Below are positions 1-11,845 of a stretch of DNA of 64,000 nt, piece by piece. The stretch lies in NCBI RefSeq assembly GCF_014640295.1, contig NZ_BMGR01000004.1, forward strand, positions 186,001-250,000, given 5' to 3'. The notes beneath the pieces were generated by a model. That model saw nothing but the letters and a program-made list of their open reading frames with translations, made no database searches and was not told the DNA's origin. The DNA is from Paenibacillus abyssi (GTDB lineage Bacteria; Bacillota; Bacilli; Paenibacillales; Paenibacillaceae). Numbering within the stretch: position 1 is the stretch's first letter; each line of letters opens with the position of its first letter. Made by a program: the position numbers and the translations under genes.

Positions 1-741
1 CCTGGAGATTCTTCCGGCCAAATATGCCATGCGTCCAGCCCGAATGGCCAATGCCATCGCTTGGGCCATTGCCACCGGATCCTGCGCCTTTGCAACCGGC
101 GTGTTGGCAAGGACGCCGGCCGCGCCAAGCTCCATTGCCTGTACGGCATCCTGCGCCGAGCCAAGCCCCGCATCCACAATAATCGGGACCTTCGCCTGTT
201 CACAGATTAACCCGATATTGTATGGGTTAAGTATGCCAAGCCCCGTTCCGATCGGCGCTCCGCCAGGCATGACCGCCGCAGCCCCGGCCTCCTCCAGCCG
301 ACGGCACAGGATCGGGTCATCCGAAGTATAAGGCAGTACGATAAAATCTTCTTTGACTAGCCTTTCTGTCGCCCTTAACGTTTCGATCGGGTCGGGAAGC
401 AGCGTCCGGTCGTCAGCACTGATCTCTACCTTGATCCAGTTACCCAAGCCTGCCGCCCGTGCAAGCCTCGCAATACGGACTGCTTCATCCGCATTTCCCG
501 CGCCAGAAGTATTGGGCAGATAGGTTAAAGAACGATCGGAAATATGCTGCAATATCGAATCGTCTTCCACAAAGTCCAGATTAACCCTCCGCACAGCAAA
601 CGTAAGGACCTCCGCACCGCATGCATCAAGTGCCATTTGAAATACGGCAGGTGAAGGAAAACGGCCCGTTCCGAGAAAAAAACGGGATTTTAGCCGTTCG
701 CCCCCGATAATAAGCTCATCATTATCCCATTCGCTCTGCAT
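1..741 (-). CDS. thiG: Thiazole synthase ThiG (C-terminus cut by window edge)
   Basis: ThiG condenses deoxyxylulose phosphate, dehydroglycine and ThiS-thiocarboxylate sulfur into the thiazole phosphate of thiamine, in the cytoplasm. The reading frame is open from the ATG to the left edge (247 codons), and the family is about 255 residues, so only a few C-terminal residues are missing. Visible hallmarks are RFFLGTGRFPSP near the N-terminus, the Schiff-base lysine in GNWIKVEI, GGAPIGTGLG and the terminal AYLAGRIS. The ATG follows a GGAGGAGG ribosome site by 8 nt and lies 4 nt after the stop of thiE-thiS, whose product carries its sulfur donor. It is the last visible gene of the thiC operon and is under its riboswitch. 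Confidence 0.95.
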   Translation of the reverse strand, partial: MQSEWDNDELIIGGERLKSRFFLGTGRFPSPAVFQMALDACGAEVLTFAVRRVNLDFVEDDSILQHISDRSLTYLPNTSGAGNADEAVRIARLARAAGLGNWIKVEISADDRTLLPDPIETLRATERLVKEDFIVLPYTSDDPILCRRLEEAGAAAVMPGGAPIGTGLGILNPYNIGLICEQAKVPIIVDAGLGSAQDAVQAMELGAAGVLANTPVAKAQDPVAMAQAMALAIRAGRMAYLAGRISR

Positions 742-745
742 CACG

Positions 746-1578
746 TTATCCTCCTCCAACAAAATGGACCAGCTCAATCTTTACCCCGGAGAACAATTGG
801 GTGGCTGCCCATTCATCCTGCGGAACTATATACCCATCCAGCTCAACAACGAGCTTTCTGCCCTGTAATCCGTATCTGGCAATAAGTTGATCCACCGTTC
901 GCGCGGTTACAGTTTCCGGGCGTCCGTTGACGACGATTTCCTTTGGCGCATAAACGCTGCCCCGGCTCGAACGAACGCGTTCGCTGAGCAGCCTTGCCGT
1001 TCCTTTGACATCACTGCTTCCCACGATGGCGGATACCGCGCAAATCCGCTTCGCTCCGGCTTCAAGCACATCATCCACATTACCTGGTGTAATTCCGCCG
1101 ATTGCAACGAAAGGAATCGTGATTTCTGCAGCCACTTGGCGCACATAATCCAGCGTCACCGGCTTGACGCCGGGTTTTGTTCCGGTTGGATAGACCGGAC
1201 CTACGCCAATGTAGTCTGCACCACCCAGCTCAGCCGCGCGCGCTTCCTCAATCGCATGGGTGGAAATGCCGATAATACGGCTGCTTCCGAGCAGGCGTCT
1301 AGCCTCCTGAAGCGATAAATCCTCCTGTCCCAGATGCACGCCGTCCGCTTCAACCTCAATAGCCAGTTCAATATGGTCATTGATGATGAGCGGAACGCCG
1401 TAACGCCTGGTTAGCGCCTTAAGCTCTTGCGCTTTGCGCAGCAGCTCCTGCGGGGATGACGTTTTGTCCCGAAGCTGCACAATATCAGCTCCGCCCTGCA
1501 GTGCCTCTTCCATTACTTCACTGATCGCGCGTCCGGGATGATAGTTCTCTCCGGTGATGACATATAATGAAAAATCGT

Positions 1579-1591
<13 letters not shown>
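746..1591 (-). CDS. thiE: Fused thiamine-phosphate synthase ThiE and sulfur carrier ThiS
   Basis: One 281-residue frame encodes two proteins that are normally separate. Residues 1-207 are ThiE, which joins the pyrimidine and thiazole halves into thiamine phosphate: QLRDK, DGVHLGQEDL, VGPVYPTGTK and AIGGI are the active-site motifs. Residues 218-281 are ThiS: EIVVNGRPE at the start, LDGYIVPQDEW, and the essential C-terminal VHFVGGG whose last Gly is thiocarboxylated by ThiF. No stop or frameshift lies between them. I chose the ATG at 1591 (MGKLNDF), preceded by an AGGAGAGGG site and overlapping the thiF stop by 13 nt; the frame stays open upstream to 1633. ThiS keeps a free C-terminus, so the fusion can still work. 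Confidence 0.93.
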
Positions 1592-4609
<3,018 letters not shown>

Positions 4610-4642
4610 CTAACCGTCTATCAAATCGACCAAGGCATTATC

Positions 4643-4734
4643 CCACTTTCCTACGCTGGTATAACCCAGATCAGGTACAAAGGGACCAAGGCGTTGCTCC
4701 GCCTTATCTCAGCCCGTTCGGGCGCCCCTAGTGG
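4643..4734 (-). ncRNA. TPP riboswitch aptamer (THI box)
   Basis: The minus strand reads the conserved THI-box segments in order: GGGGCGCCCG, GGCTGAGAT, then ACCTGATCTGGGTTATACCA and GCGTAGGAAAG. The outer stem P1 is CCACT with AGTGG. It binds thiamine pyrophosphate and shuts off the thiC operon through the terminator that follows. Confidence 0.96.
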
Positions 4735-4746
4735 ATTCTTGCTTTG

Positions 4747-4775
4747 ACTATACGTTTGTTAACCTTATTTGTCAA
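4747..4775 (-). promoter_or_regulatory. Sigma-A promoter of the thiC operon
   Basis: TTGACA and TATAGT separated by exactly 17 bases on the minus strand; the implied start lies a few bases before the riboswitch aptamer. Confidence 0.85.
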
Positions 4776-4802
4776 CCCTGATTTGCCTTGGTTTATAACA
4801 TT

Positions 4803-5969
4803 TTATGGATTCAAGAGCCCCGTTTCCATGAAGACCTCCATCCACCGCTCGCCTGCTTTTTGCCAGTTGAAATAACGTTCTACCCGTTCACGGCTTCGTT
4901 GTCCCATCATCGCCCGGAGCTCGTTGTCCTGCAGCAGCAGAAGTATACAGTCACGCAGCTCGCTTCGCAGATGATCCGGGTCTGCAAGAAGCCCTGTCAC
5001 GCCGTCTTCAATGATTTCTTTCATCCCCCCGGCCCTTGTTGCAACAACCGGCAGGCCGCATGCCATGGCCTCCACGTTGACCAGTCCGAACGCTTCCCTT
5101 CTGTCGGAAGGCACCACGGCAGCATCGGCAGCAAGATACCAGTCCGGCACCTCGTTATAAGGCACATAGGGGACAAAAAGCACGTGATTCGGCCACGCTT
5201 TTCCCAGTCTATGCAGTTGTCTGGTATAAGCTGTAATCCGATGGGAGCCATAGTATGCGCTGCCCACGATGACGATCAGAATGTCAGGGTGAACGGCAAC
5301 GAGCTCAGGCAGTAAGCTGAGCAAGTGATGCACGCCTTTACGGGGAATCAACCTCCCCATATACAGTACGACGCTTCGATCCTTCCACCCTCTTATATGC
5401 CGCAGCCAGTGGCGCCTCTCAGCACCTTCAACAGAATATTGCGAATGAAATTTCGAGGTTTCCACGCCTAAATGAACCACGCGCAGCTTATGCAGCGCAT
5501 CAGGCACTTTGGCTGCGACGACATTCCTTAAGTACATGCTGTTTACAATGATCCGCTCCGCACAGCGCAAGCTCTCCCGCAGCAGCTTCGGACTAATATA
5601 TCCGTTCCCGATAAAGGTTGTAGAATGCAGATTCAACCAAATGCGGGAACGCGGACACTGCTTTCGAATGCGCAAAAGATGCTGGGGACGATTTTCAACC
5701 ACGACCAAATCAGGCCTGAACGTGCGCAGCGATCGCGCTACCGACTGGATATACCTGATTTTGTTAACCGCCGGAAAACGTAAACAGGTTACGCCATGCA
5801 AAGTTCCCCGCCTCGCCAGCCTGGGCGCGGTTCGACCGTAGATTCTTGCTCTCACGACGTGGTTAAGCTGCGGCACGATATACTCGACAACACGCTCCAC
5901 CGAGCTGCTTTTAGAGGAAGGCAGAGGGAACGAGCCAGGTGTTACGAAAGCGACTTTGGGCATGGCCAT
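4803..5969 (-). CDS. GT4-family glycosyltransferase
   Basis: A 388-residue GT-B fold enzyme that transfers a sugar from a nucleotide-sugar donor to an unknown acceptor. N-terminal acceptor domain starts KVAFVTPGSFPLP; the C-terminal donor domain begins near VVLYMGRLIPRKGVHHLL and carries the family signature REAFGLVNVEAMACGLPVVATRAGG with the conserved E-x7-E. No membrane segment. It resembles spore-coat CotSA-like and other GT4 proteins of Bacillales, but nothing here fixes the product. The first ATG (MAMPKV) is preferred because GAGGGTG lies 10 nt upstream; MPKV two codons on is the alternative. It is a single gene between the thiamine leader and the dehydrogenase. Confidence 0.85.
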   Translation of the reverse strand: MAMPKVAFVTPGSFPLPSSKSSSVERVVEYIVPQLNHVVRARIYGRTAPRLARRGTLHGVTCLRFPAVNKIRYIQSVARSLRTFRPDLVVVENRPQHLLRIRKQCPRSRIWLNLHSTTFIGNGYISPKLLRESLRCAERIIVNSMYLRNVVAAKVPDALHKLRVVHLGVETSKFHSQYSVEGAERRHWLRHIRGWKDRSVVLYMGRLIPRKGVHHLLSLLPELVAVHPDILIVIVGSAYYGSHRITAYTRQLHRLGKAWPNHVLFVPYVPYNEVPDWYLAADAAVVPSDRREAFGLVNVEAMACGLPVVATRAGGMKEIIEDGVTGLLADPDHLRSELRDCILLLLQDNELRAMMGQRSRERVERYFNWQKAGERWMEVFMETGLLNP

Positions 5970-6097
5970 GCCTATGGGACACCCTCTTTCCGGTATGCTT
6001 TACTATGACAACATACACGCGAAATGCCCTGTCCGGCACGGCATTATCCCGCCCGGCATCACCCAACTTTATACGGGGAAGCTAAAGTCTTGCTTCG

Positions 6098-7180
6098 CTA
6101 CATCCCATTAGGGTATACAACTACTTTGAGCGAACCGCTCTTATTCGTTCTAGCCCGCTCCATTGCTTCTTTAGTCTGTTCCAATGGATAACGGTCCGTG
6201 ATCATGATGTCCGTATCGGCAATTCCCGACGATATAAAGGTGATTCCTTGAGCATAGGTATTTGCATAGCGGAACACTCCATAAATGTCGATTTCGTTGT
6301 CCGCTATGGATGGAACATTGACAGGGATCTCTTCTTGCGGAGGGAGCCCGACGATTGATAACCTTCCTCCTCTGCAAAGAGAACGGAGCGCCGTTTTCAA
6401 TGCATGGGGATGTCCGGCCGTTTCAAAAGCGACATCCGCCCCTTTACCACCCGTCAAATCCTTGATAACTTCAGCTGCATCCTGCTTGCTTGCATCAAGC
6501 GCATGATGTGCGCCCAGCTTTATTGCCGCCTTCAAACGTACCGGCTCCATATCGCTGACGATGATTTTTCCCGCACCGAACGCTTTTGCCGCAACAACCG
6601 CCATGAGCCCCACCGGCCCCATGCCAATGATTGCAACCGTCTCTCCGGGCTTAATGCCTGCCCGTTTGGCCGCATGGATGCCGACTGAGAAGGGTTCGAT
6701 CAAGGCCGCTGTTTCAAAGGACATTCCGTCAGGAATCGGAAACAAAAAGTCTTCACGATGCTTGATATATTGGACAAATGCGCCATCCACCGGCGGTGTA
6801 GCGAGAAACTGCACATCCGCGCACAAATTGTATCTTCCGGATTTGCAATGATCGCATCTGCCGCAGGTAATCCCCGGCTCTACCGCCACCCGGTCTCCAA
6901 CCTTAAAGCGGGTCACCTTGTCACCGACAGCAGCTACGATGCCCGCGCACTCATGTCCTAAAATAATCGGCTTTTCCACCACATACGGACCGATCCTGCC
7001 GTGCTCGTAATAATGAATGTCCGAACCGCATATACCTACCGCCATGATCTTTACAAGCACCTCGTCTCCGCTTGCCTCAGGAACGTTCCGCTCCTCGATC
7101 ACAATATCAAACGGCTGCGGCATAACGGCCGCTCGCATCGTTTTGGGAATCGCTTCATGGGCATTCTGAATGGTTGACAT
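6098..7180 (-). CDS. Zinc-dependent polyol dehydrogenase (sorbitol/xylitol type)
   Basis: Medium-chain NAD(P)-dependent dehydrogenase of 360 residues, likely oxidising a polyol such as sorbitol or xylitol to the ketose. The catalytic zinc site is CGSDIHYYE plus GHE; the four structural-zinc cysteines are in CGRCDHCKSGRYNLC; the Rossmann fold shows AIIGMGPVGLMAVVAAKAFGAG, followed by VSDMEPVR where an acidic residue favours NAD. The start MSTIQNAHE has GGGAGG 6 nt upstream; the longer frame lacks a site. It stands alone with no transporter or kinase beside it, so the substrate is not fixed. Confidence 0.85.
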   Translation of the reverse strand: MSTIQNAHEAIPKTMRAAVMPQPFDIVIEERNVPEASGDEVLVKIMAVGICGSDIHYYEHGRIGPYVVEKPIILGHECAGIVAAVGDKVTRFKVGDRVAVEPGITCGRCDHCKSGRYNLCADVQFLATPPVDGAFVQYIKHREDFLFPIPDGMSFETAALIEPFSVGIHAAKRAGIKPGETVAIIGMGPVGLMAVVAAKAFGAGKIIVSDMEPVRLKAAIKLGAHHALDASKQDAAEVIKDLTGGKGADVAFETAGHPHALKTALRSLCRGGRLSIVGLPPQEEIPVNVPSIADNEIDIYGVFRYANTYAQGITFISSGIADTDIMITDRYPLEQTKEAMERARTNKSGSLKVVVYPNGM

Positions 7181-7327
7181 AGTCTTCCTCCCTATTTCGC
7201 ATGATTTGCTCTGATTCCATGACAAAGAAACTTTCAAGACTAGCTGCTTGGATTACTACAAACTAGTATAAAAGTTTTTTGCCTAGAAGAAAATGGGGAT
7301 TATGAACATGGCTGTCAGATTCATCGT

Positions 7328-7633
7328 TTAACGGCTTTTGATGTTTTTCTGGCCCACCATCACATTTTTAAACAACAGCGCTGAAAAATACGGTCCAAGA
7401 TAGGCGCCTCCGATAATAAATAACGGATTCAACAGCACTTCATGAACCTGGGTCATAAATACCGCGTTATCGAGCAGTGTCCGGATGATACTTGCCGATG
7501 CAATAGCGAACACGATGAGCAGCGCTAAAAAACCCAGTGCATCCAAAAAAAATGTCAGCTTTCCGCTTAACCTTTTCATCCACCAAATGGATACGGAAGA
7601 GACTAACAGCAATACCATGATTACCACGGTCAT
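7328..7633 (-). CDS. Small three-helix membrane protein, unknown function
   Basis: A 101-residue hydrophobic protein that I do not recognise. It shows three likely membrane segments: MTVVIMVLLLVSSVSIWW at the start, LDALGFLALLIVFAIASASII in the middle, and NPLFIIGGAYLGPYFSALLF near the end, with a basic tail GQKNIKSR. The start is chosen by GGAGG 7 nt upstream of the ATG. It is separated from the dehydrogenase by about 150 bases and diverges from psd, so a shared function is not indicated. Confidence 0.65.
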   Translation of the reverse strand: MTVVIMVLLLVSSVSIWWMKRLSGKLTFFLDALGFLALLIVFAIASASIIRTLLDNAVFMTQVHEVLLNPLFIIGGAYLGPYFSALLFKNVMVGQKNIKSR

Positions 7634-7776
7634 TAGAGACACCTCCATTGACAGCATGCACAGCAAAATATCCTGTTATACTTGGAGCAGGGATGATGTA
7701 TTGCTTTCACCCGCCTGATGTGTCAAACTATTTCGGTAGAGATATGATGTGCTAGAAAGGACGTGAAGTAATCGGC

Positions 7777-8559
7777 ATGAACAAATGGCTGCTGCGATCG
7801 ATGACCGAGCTGAGCTCGCGTAAATGGATCTCAAAATTAACAGGCCGATTTGCCCAATCGTCGGCGAGCCGCCGTTTTATCCCAAAATTCGCCAAATTGT
7901 ACGGCATCCGGATTGAAGAAGCTGAAAAGAAGCTCCATGAATATAAATCGTTAAACGAATTTTTCACCCGCCGGTTAAAGCCCGGAGCCAGAGAAATCGA
8001 GCCGCATCCCGATGTGCTGGTCAGCCCTGTCGATGCATTGATCACAGGCGCTGGACCGGTGAATTCCGGTACGATATTAAATGTAAAGGGGCAGGATTAT
8101 ACGATCGAGGAGCTGCTTAATCGCTCTCCGCGCACGGAAAATTACCGCCACGGTTTTTGTATTGTGCTGTATTTAAGTCCAACCGATTACCATCGGATTC
8201 ATACCCCGGTTGGAGGTGTCATCGTGGAGAGAGAGCACATTCCTGGCAAAGTGTATCCCGTTAATGACTTCGCCCTTCGCAATATGCCTCGCGTGCTTAG
8301 CCGCAATGAACGGTTGGTCACTTACATTAAACACAACACCGGAGAGATCGCCGTCATCAAAGTCGGTGCGATGAACGTCAGCAGCATCAGGTATGTCGAA
8401 CCGATCAAGAATCAGGTCGAAAAAGGGGAAGAGCTTGCCTACTTCGAATTCGGCTCCACCGTAGTCCTGCTCACCGAGGACGATTCCTTCACGCTTCGTA
8501 ACGATCTCATGCCCGGGAAACGGGTTCGGGTCGGAGAAGAGCTTGGGCGTTTATCCTAA
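7777..8559 (+). CDS. psd: Phosphatidylserine decarboxylase proenzyme
   Basis: Makes phosphatidylethanolamine from phosphatidylserine at the membrane. The 260-residue proenzyme self-cleaves in FGST (Gly226-Ser227), giving a beta chain and a small alpha chain with an N-terminal pyruvoyl group. The catalytic partners are Asp86 in SPVDAL and His139/His142 in DYHRIH. Length and motif place it in the short Bacillus-type class. The ATG has only a distant AAGGA about 15 nt upstream, so initiation may be modest. No phosphatidylserine synthase gene lies nearby. Confidence 0.95.
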   Translation: MNKWLLRSMTELSSRKWISKLTGRFAQSSASRRFIPKFAKLYGIRIEEAEKKLHEYKSLNEFFTRRLKPGAREIEPHPDVLVSPVDALITGAGPVNSGTILNVKGQDYTIEELLNRSPRTENYRHGFCIVLYLSPTDYHRIHTPVGGVIVEREHIPGKVYPVNDFALRNMPRVLSRNERLVTYIKHNTGEIAVIKVGAMNVSSIRYVEPIKNQVEKGEELAYFEFGSTVVLLTEDDSFTLRNDLMPGKRVRVGEELGRLS

Positions 8560-8566
8560 ATACCCT

Positions 8567-8603
8567 AAAAAGAGCCATTCCAATCGACAGATGGAATGGC
8601 TCT
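8567..8603 (-). terminator. Terminator between psd and the MocR gene
   Basis: Perfect 12-base inverted repeat (AGAGCCATTCCA / TGGAATGGCTCT, 9-nt loop) followed by TTTT on the minus strand. It ends the mocR-type gene and may also slow psd transcription from the other side, where the T-run is poor. Confidence 0.8.
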
Positions 8604-10063
8604 TATCTATGTTCTATAACCGATTCTATAATAGCCGCCGCTTCCATTAGCTCCTGTTCGTTCATATGTACGAAGCCAAACAAAGCGTATCGCTGCTCTG
8701 TATTAGGCAGCTCATATCTGTTCCCGTCCGTCCAGACGATGCCTGCCTTTTCACATTCTTGCCTGAAATGATCATAATCGCAAGAAGCTCCCCTCCATCG
8801 TGCATACAGATGCAGGCCCGCATCCGAATCGTAAAACTCAAAATGTCGGTTAAGCAGCGGCTGTATATGATTACGGAATACGATCATGCGGCGTCCACAT
8901 TCACGCTTCATCCGCCTCAAATGTTTTCCGTATCGGCCGGAAGCCATAAAACCGGATAACGCCCGCTGCTCTACGATGCCCGTTGGATATGGCTCAAATA
9001 AATATTTTGCTCGGCGGAACGGATCCACAAGGGGTGAGGGAAGTACGGCATATCCAATCCGCAAATCAGTAAGCATCGTCTTGGAAAATGTGCCAATATA
9101 GACAACACGCCCCGTCTGGTCCAGAGCTTTTAACGGCTCCGTCGGCCTCTCCCCCCAGCGGAATTCGCTGTCGTAATCATCTTCAATAATGACTGCATCT
9201 TGGCTGACCGCCCATTTCAGCAAAGCCGTTTTCCGTTTGAGGGATAATGCCACGCCCGTAGGAAATTGCCTCGTCGGCGTAACAAACAGCAAGCGTGATT
9301 GCCACTGATCCGGAATAATACCCTCACGATCGACGGCAGCATTCAACACCCTTCCTCCAGCCGCTTTAACTGCCCTTCTGATTCCCCCGTATGATGGATT
9401 CTCCACAACAACGTCATCGCCTTCATGAATTAACAGCATACTCAATATTGCGATTGCATGCATGGATCCATTCGTTATGACGATCTGTTCCGGCTCAGCC
9501 AGAACTCCACGTTCACGGGCTAAATAAAGGGCGATTGCCTCGCGCAGCGGCACATAACCTTCCGTTGTAAAAGCAGACTCATATGGCCGCTCTGCCGATG
9601 ATCGCACCTCCGCATAATAAGCCGTTTTCCATTCCTCGATTGGAAATAACCGCGGGTCCACTCTGCCGATCGTCAAATCTGCCGGCGGTTTGCGAAGCTC
9701 CCTCCCGCTCCCGCCTCGGTCCGGTACAGGATCAAGCTGGCTAACCCATGGCGAGAGGAAGATCGTTGCCGCATGCTCCTTCTGTCCAAAAGCACTGGCC
9801 GATTGGAAATCAACAAATGTGCCTCGCCCGGTCTCTGCTCTGATATACCCTTCAGAAAGCAGCATTTCATAGGCCGTATTTACCGTCCCTCTGGAAATGC
9901 CGTACGAGGAGGCCAGCTGGCGGCTTGAAGGAAGCCTCGTGCCATAAGTCAATTGCCCCTGCAAGATCGCCTCACGAATGGCCTCATACAAAGCAGTATA
10001 AGCATTTCCGCAGGTTTCCAGGTGCCGGTCATAACCAATCCGGAATTCCGTTCTTAGATCCAT
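8603..10063 (-). CDS. MocR-family (GntR + aminotransferase fold) regulator
   Basis: A 486-residue transcription factor with an N-terminal GntR winged helix (AYTALYEAIREAILQGQL, GTRLPSSRQLASSYGISRGTVNTAYEML) and a C-terminal domain of the type-I aminotransferase fold. The PLP-binding lysine is in GTFSKTMLTDLRIGYAVLP, with TNGSMHAIAIL and DDYDSEFRW as other fold markers. Such proteins sense PLP, an aldimine or an amino compound. It diverges from a PNPOx-fold gene, and a direct repeat lies between the two, which suggests the neighbour as its target. Start ATG is followed directly by DLRTEFRIGYDRH; a short GGAGG sits just upstream. Confidence 0.9.
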   Translation of the reverse strand: MDLRTEFRIGYDRHLETCGNAYTALYEAIREAILQGQLTYGTRLPSSRQLASSYGISRGTVNTAYEMLLSEGYIRAETGRGTFVDFQSASAFGQKEHAATIFLSPWVSQLDPVPDRGGSGRELRKPPADLTIGRVDPRLFPIEEWKTAYYAEVRSSAERPYESAFTTEGYVPLREAIALYLARERGVLAEPEQIVITNGSMHAIAILSMLLIHEGDDVVVENPSYGGIRRAVKAAGGRVLNAAVDREGIIPDQWQSRLLFVTPTRQFPTGVALSLKRKTALLKWAVSQDAVIIEDDYDSEFRWGERPTEPLKALDQTGRVVYIGTFSKTMLTDLRIGYAVLPSPLVDPFRRAKYLFEPYPTGIVEQRALSGFMASGRYGKHLRRMKRECGRRMIVFRNHIQPLLNRHFEFYDSDAGLHLYARWRGASCDYDHFRQECEKAGIVWTDGNRYELPNTEQRYALFGFVHMNEQELMEAAAIIESVIEHR

Positions 10064-10105
10064 TTGCTATCACCTCCGGCAGCCACAATTCAGTTGGCAA
10101 CCCCA

Positions 10106-10136
10106 AAATTGGTCTATTAAAAGTAATGTAAATTGG
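10106..10136. promoter_or_regulatory. Direct repeat in the mocR/PNPOx divergent region
   Basis: Two copies of AAATTGG start 24 bases apart, each followed by a T-rich segment. MocR regulators commonly bind direct repeats about two helical turns apart, so this is a candidate operator. Confidence 0.45.
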
Positions 10137-10219
10137 ATCTTTTTAAATATCAATCAAGTAAGGTATGCTACTTTTCATCAGAAAACATGATCTAGAATGA
10201 TTACTTTGGAGGGATTGAA

Positions 10220-10846
10220 ATGAGAAGAGGAGAGTTCGAGACGCAGGAAAAACAGGATACCGATAATTTTCTTCATGAGATGAGCTTCGGCTTTCTCGGT
10301 ACCCTGACAGAACATGGTTGGCCGTCCGTAATACCGCTCAACTATGTCTATCATCAAGAGGCCATTTACTTTCATGGAAGCCGAATTGGCGAGAAAATGA
10401 AAAGCTTGGCCGCCCATCCGAATGTTACGTTTGCCGTTGCCAAAGAATATGCCATCATTCCATCCTATTTCTCCGATCCACTGATGGCTTGTCCCGCTAC
10501 AAGCTATTTTAAATCGGTTATGATCCAAGGCCGTGCAATGGTTGTTGACGATGCTCGCGAAAAAGCTGGAGCGCTCGAAGCGCTGATGAGAAAGCTGCAG
10601 CCTGAAGGAGGTTATAAACCGATTGATGCCGAGGATGCCGACTATATCCCTAGACTCAAGGGCGTAGCGGTCGTACGTATCGATATTGTCCATCTATCCG
10701 GCAAGTTCAAATTCGGGCAAAATTTATCCGCACAGCGTATGGAGCCTGTCCTGCAAGGCCTGTCCGACCGCGGCGGGAAATTAGATGAGGAGACGGCAGC
10801 CCTCATGCATAAATATTGCCCTCATGCCAACAAACGTGAAACTTAA
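10220..10846 (+). CDS. Pyridoxamine-phosphate-oxidase-fold (split-barrel flavin) protein
   Basis: A 208-residue protein of the PNPOx-like split barrel group. It starts with MRRGEFETQEKQDTDNFL, then FGFLGTLTEHGWPSVIPLNYVY and YFHGSRIGEKMKSL, the usual FMN or haem binding edge of NimA-like members. Members bind flavin, F420 or haem and act as small-molecule reductases; the substrate here is unknown. GGAGGG lies 7 nt before the ATG. It is divergent from the MocR regulator, whose sensing domain also concerns B6 chemistry, so a role tied to a pyridoxal or amine compound is possible but inferred. Confidence 0.75.
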   Translation: MRRGEFETQEKQDTDNFLHEMSFGFLGTLTEHGWPSVIPLNYVYHQEAIYFHGSRIGEKMKSLAAHPNVTFAVAKEYAIIPSYFSDPLMACPATSYFKSVMIQGRAMVVDDAREKAGALEALMRKLQPEGGYKPIDAEDADYIPRLKGVAVVRIDIVHLSGKFKFGQNLSAQRMEPVLQGLSDRGGKLDEETAALMHKYCPHANKRET

Positions 10847-10878
10847 CAGCCAATCATCTATATCCCCTTCTCTGCTCT

Positions 10879-11670
10879 TTAACGAATTTCAGAAGGGCTC
10901 TTGCCGGTATATTGTTTAAATTGGCGGCTAAAAAAGAAAATATCCCGATAGCCAAGCGCGTCAGCCACCTCAGTCACATTCATTCCTGCATGCATCAACA
11001 GATGCTGCGCCCGCTCAATGCGGGATTGAATCATATAGGCTTGTACGGACACACCGATCATTTCTTTAAATTTGATGGAGAAATATCGGGGCGAGAGCTG
11101 TGCCCGCTTGGCCAGATCCTCCACTCGATGCGAAATGCCCGGATTTTGATGAATGTAATTAGCGATCTCATGAATAGCTTCCGTCAATTGGTTGCTCGCT
11201 TTGCGTTCGATTGGCACTTGTCCTTCCAGATCCGACCGCAGCAAATGGATGAGCAGCTGCTTTAGAATAAGGCATGCCTCCTCTTCCGCTGCGAAGGTTT
11301 TGACTAGAAATAACCTCACATACCTGGAAAGCAAATATTCAAAATCGACGGTTTCAGTTAAAACACGGTAGGGTTCAGGCACGGAATGAACCTGTTCAGC
11401 GATATCAAAATGGATGTAGGTAAGTACCAATGGCTTTTGCGGATTATGCGTAGCGCTTGTGTGGTCGCCCGGCCGAAATAAAAAGCAGCTTCCTTTGCCC
11501 ACTTGGTAGGACTGGCCGTTTAACTCCAAATCACCTTCTCCGCTCCAAACATAGAACAAATCGTAATTGGCCAGCGGTTTCTCACGTTTCTGCCATTTCC
11601 ATCCGGGCTCGCAAACAATCTTTGCAAACGCAGGTTTCAGAACAAATGAAGAAGGCGAAGCATGCAGCAT
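10879..11670 (-). CDS. AraC-family transcriptional regulator
   Basis: A 263-residue regulator with an N-terminal cupin-like sensing domain (ANYDLFYVWSGEGDLELNGQ, GKGSCFLFRPGDHTSA) and two C-terminal helix-turn-helix units (VEDLAKRAQLSPRYFSIKFKEMIG; VTEVADALGYRDIFFFSRQFKQYTGKSPSE). The start MLHASPSS is chosen because GGGAGG lies 10 nt upstream. It diverges from the aminotransferase gene and could regulate it, but the cupin suggests a sugar ligand and no sugar genes are adjacent. Confidence 0.88.
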   Translation of the reverse strand: MLHASPSSFVLKPAFAKIVCEPGWKWQKREKPLANYDLFYVWSGEGDLELNGQSYQVGKGSCFLFRPGDHTSATHNPQKPLVLTYIHFDIAEQVHSVPEPYRVLTETVDFEYLLSRYVRLFLVKTFAAEEEACLILKQLLIHLLRSDLEGQVPIERKASNQLTEAIHEIANYIHQNPGISHRVEDLAKRAQLSPRYFSIKFKEMIGVSVQAYMIQSRIERAQHLLMHAGMNVTEVADALGYRDIFFFSRQFKQYTGKSPSEIR

Positions 11671-11845
11671 ATTTTCCAAACCTCCCAACAGCCTCTATCT
11701 AATCTATCGATGTCATCATACACTACAGCAAAAAGGCAGTGCAACTTCTTAAAAAAATTTGGATATCATTAGCCGATAACACCCAAAAAGTGTTATAATA
11801 GCACCCGAAAGGAATCGAACTATTTGGAAGGATGAATAATATCCA

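Noticed and set aside
10178-10693. 171-codon frame antisense to the PNPOx-fold gene
   Set aside because: Overlaps a clear gene and its promoter; no ribosome site.
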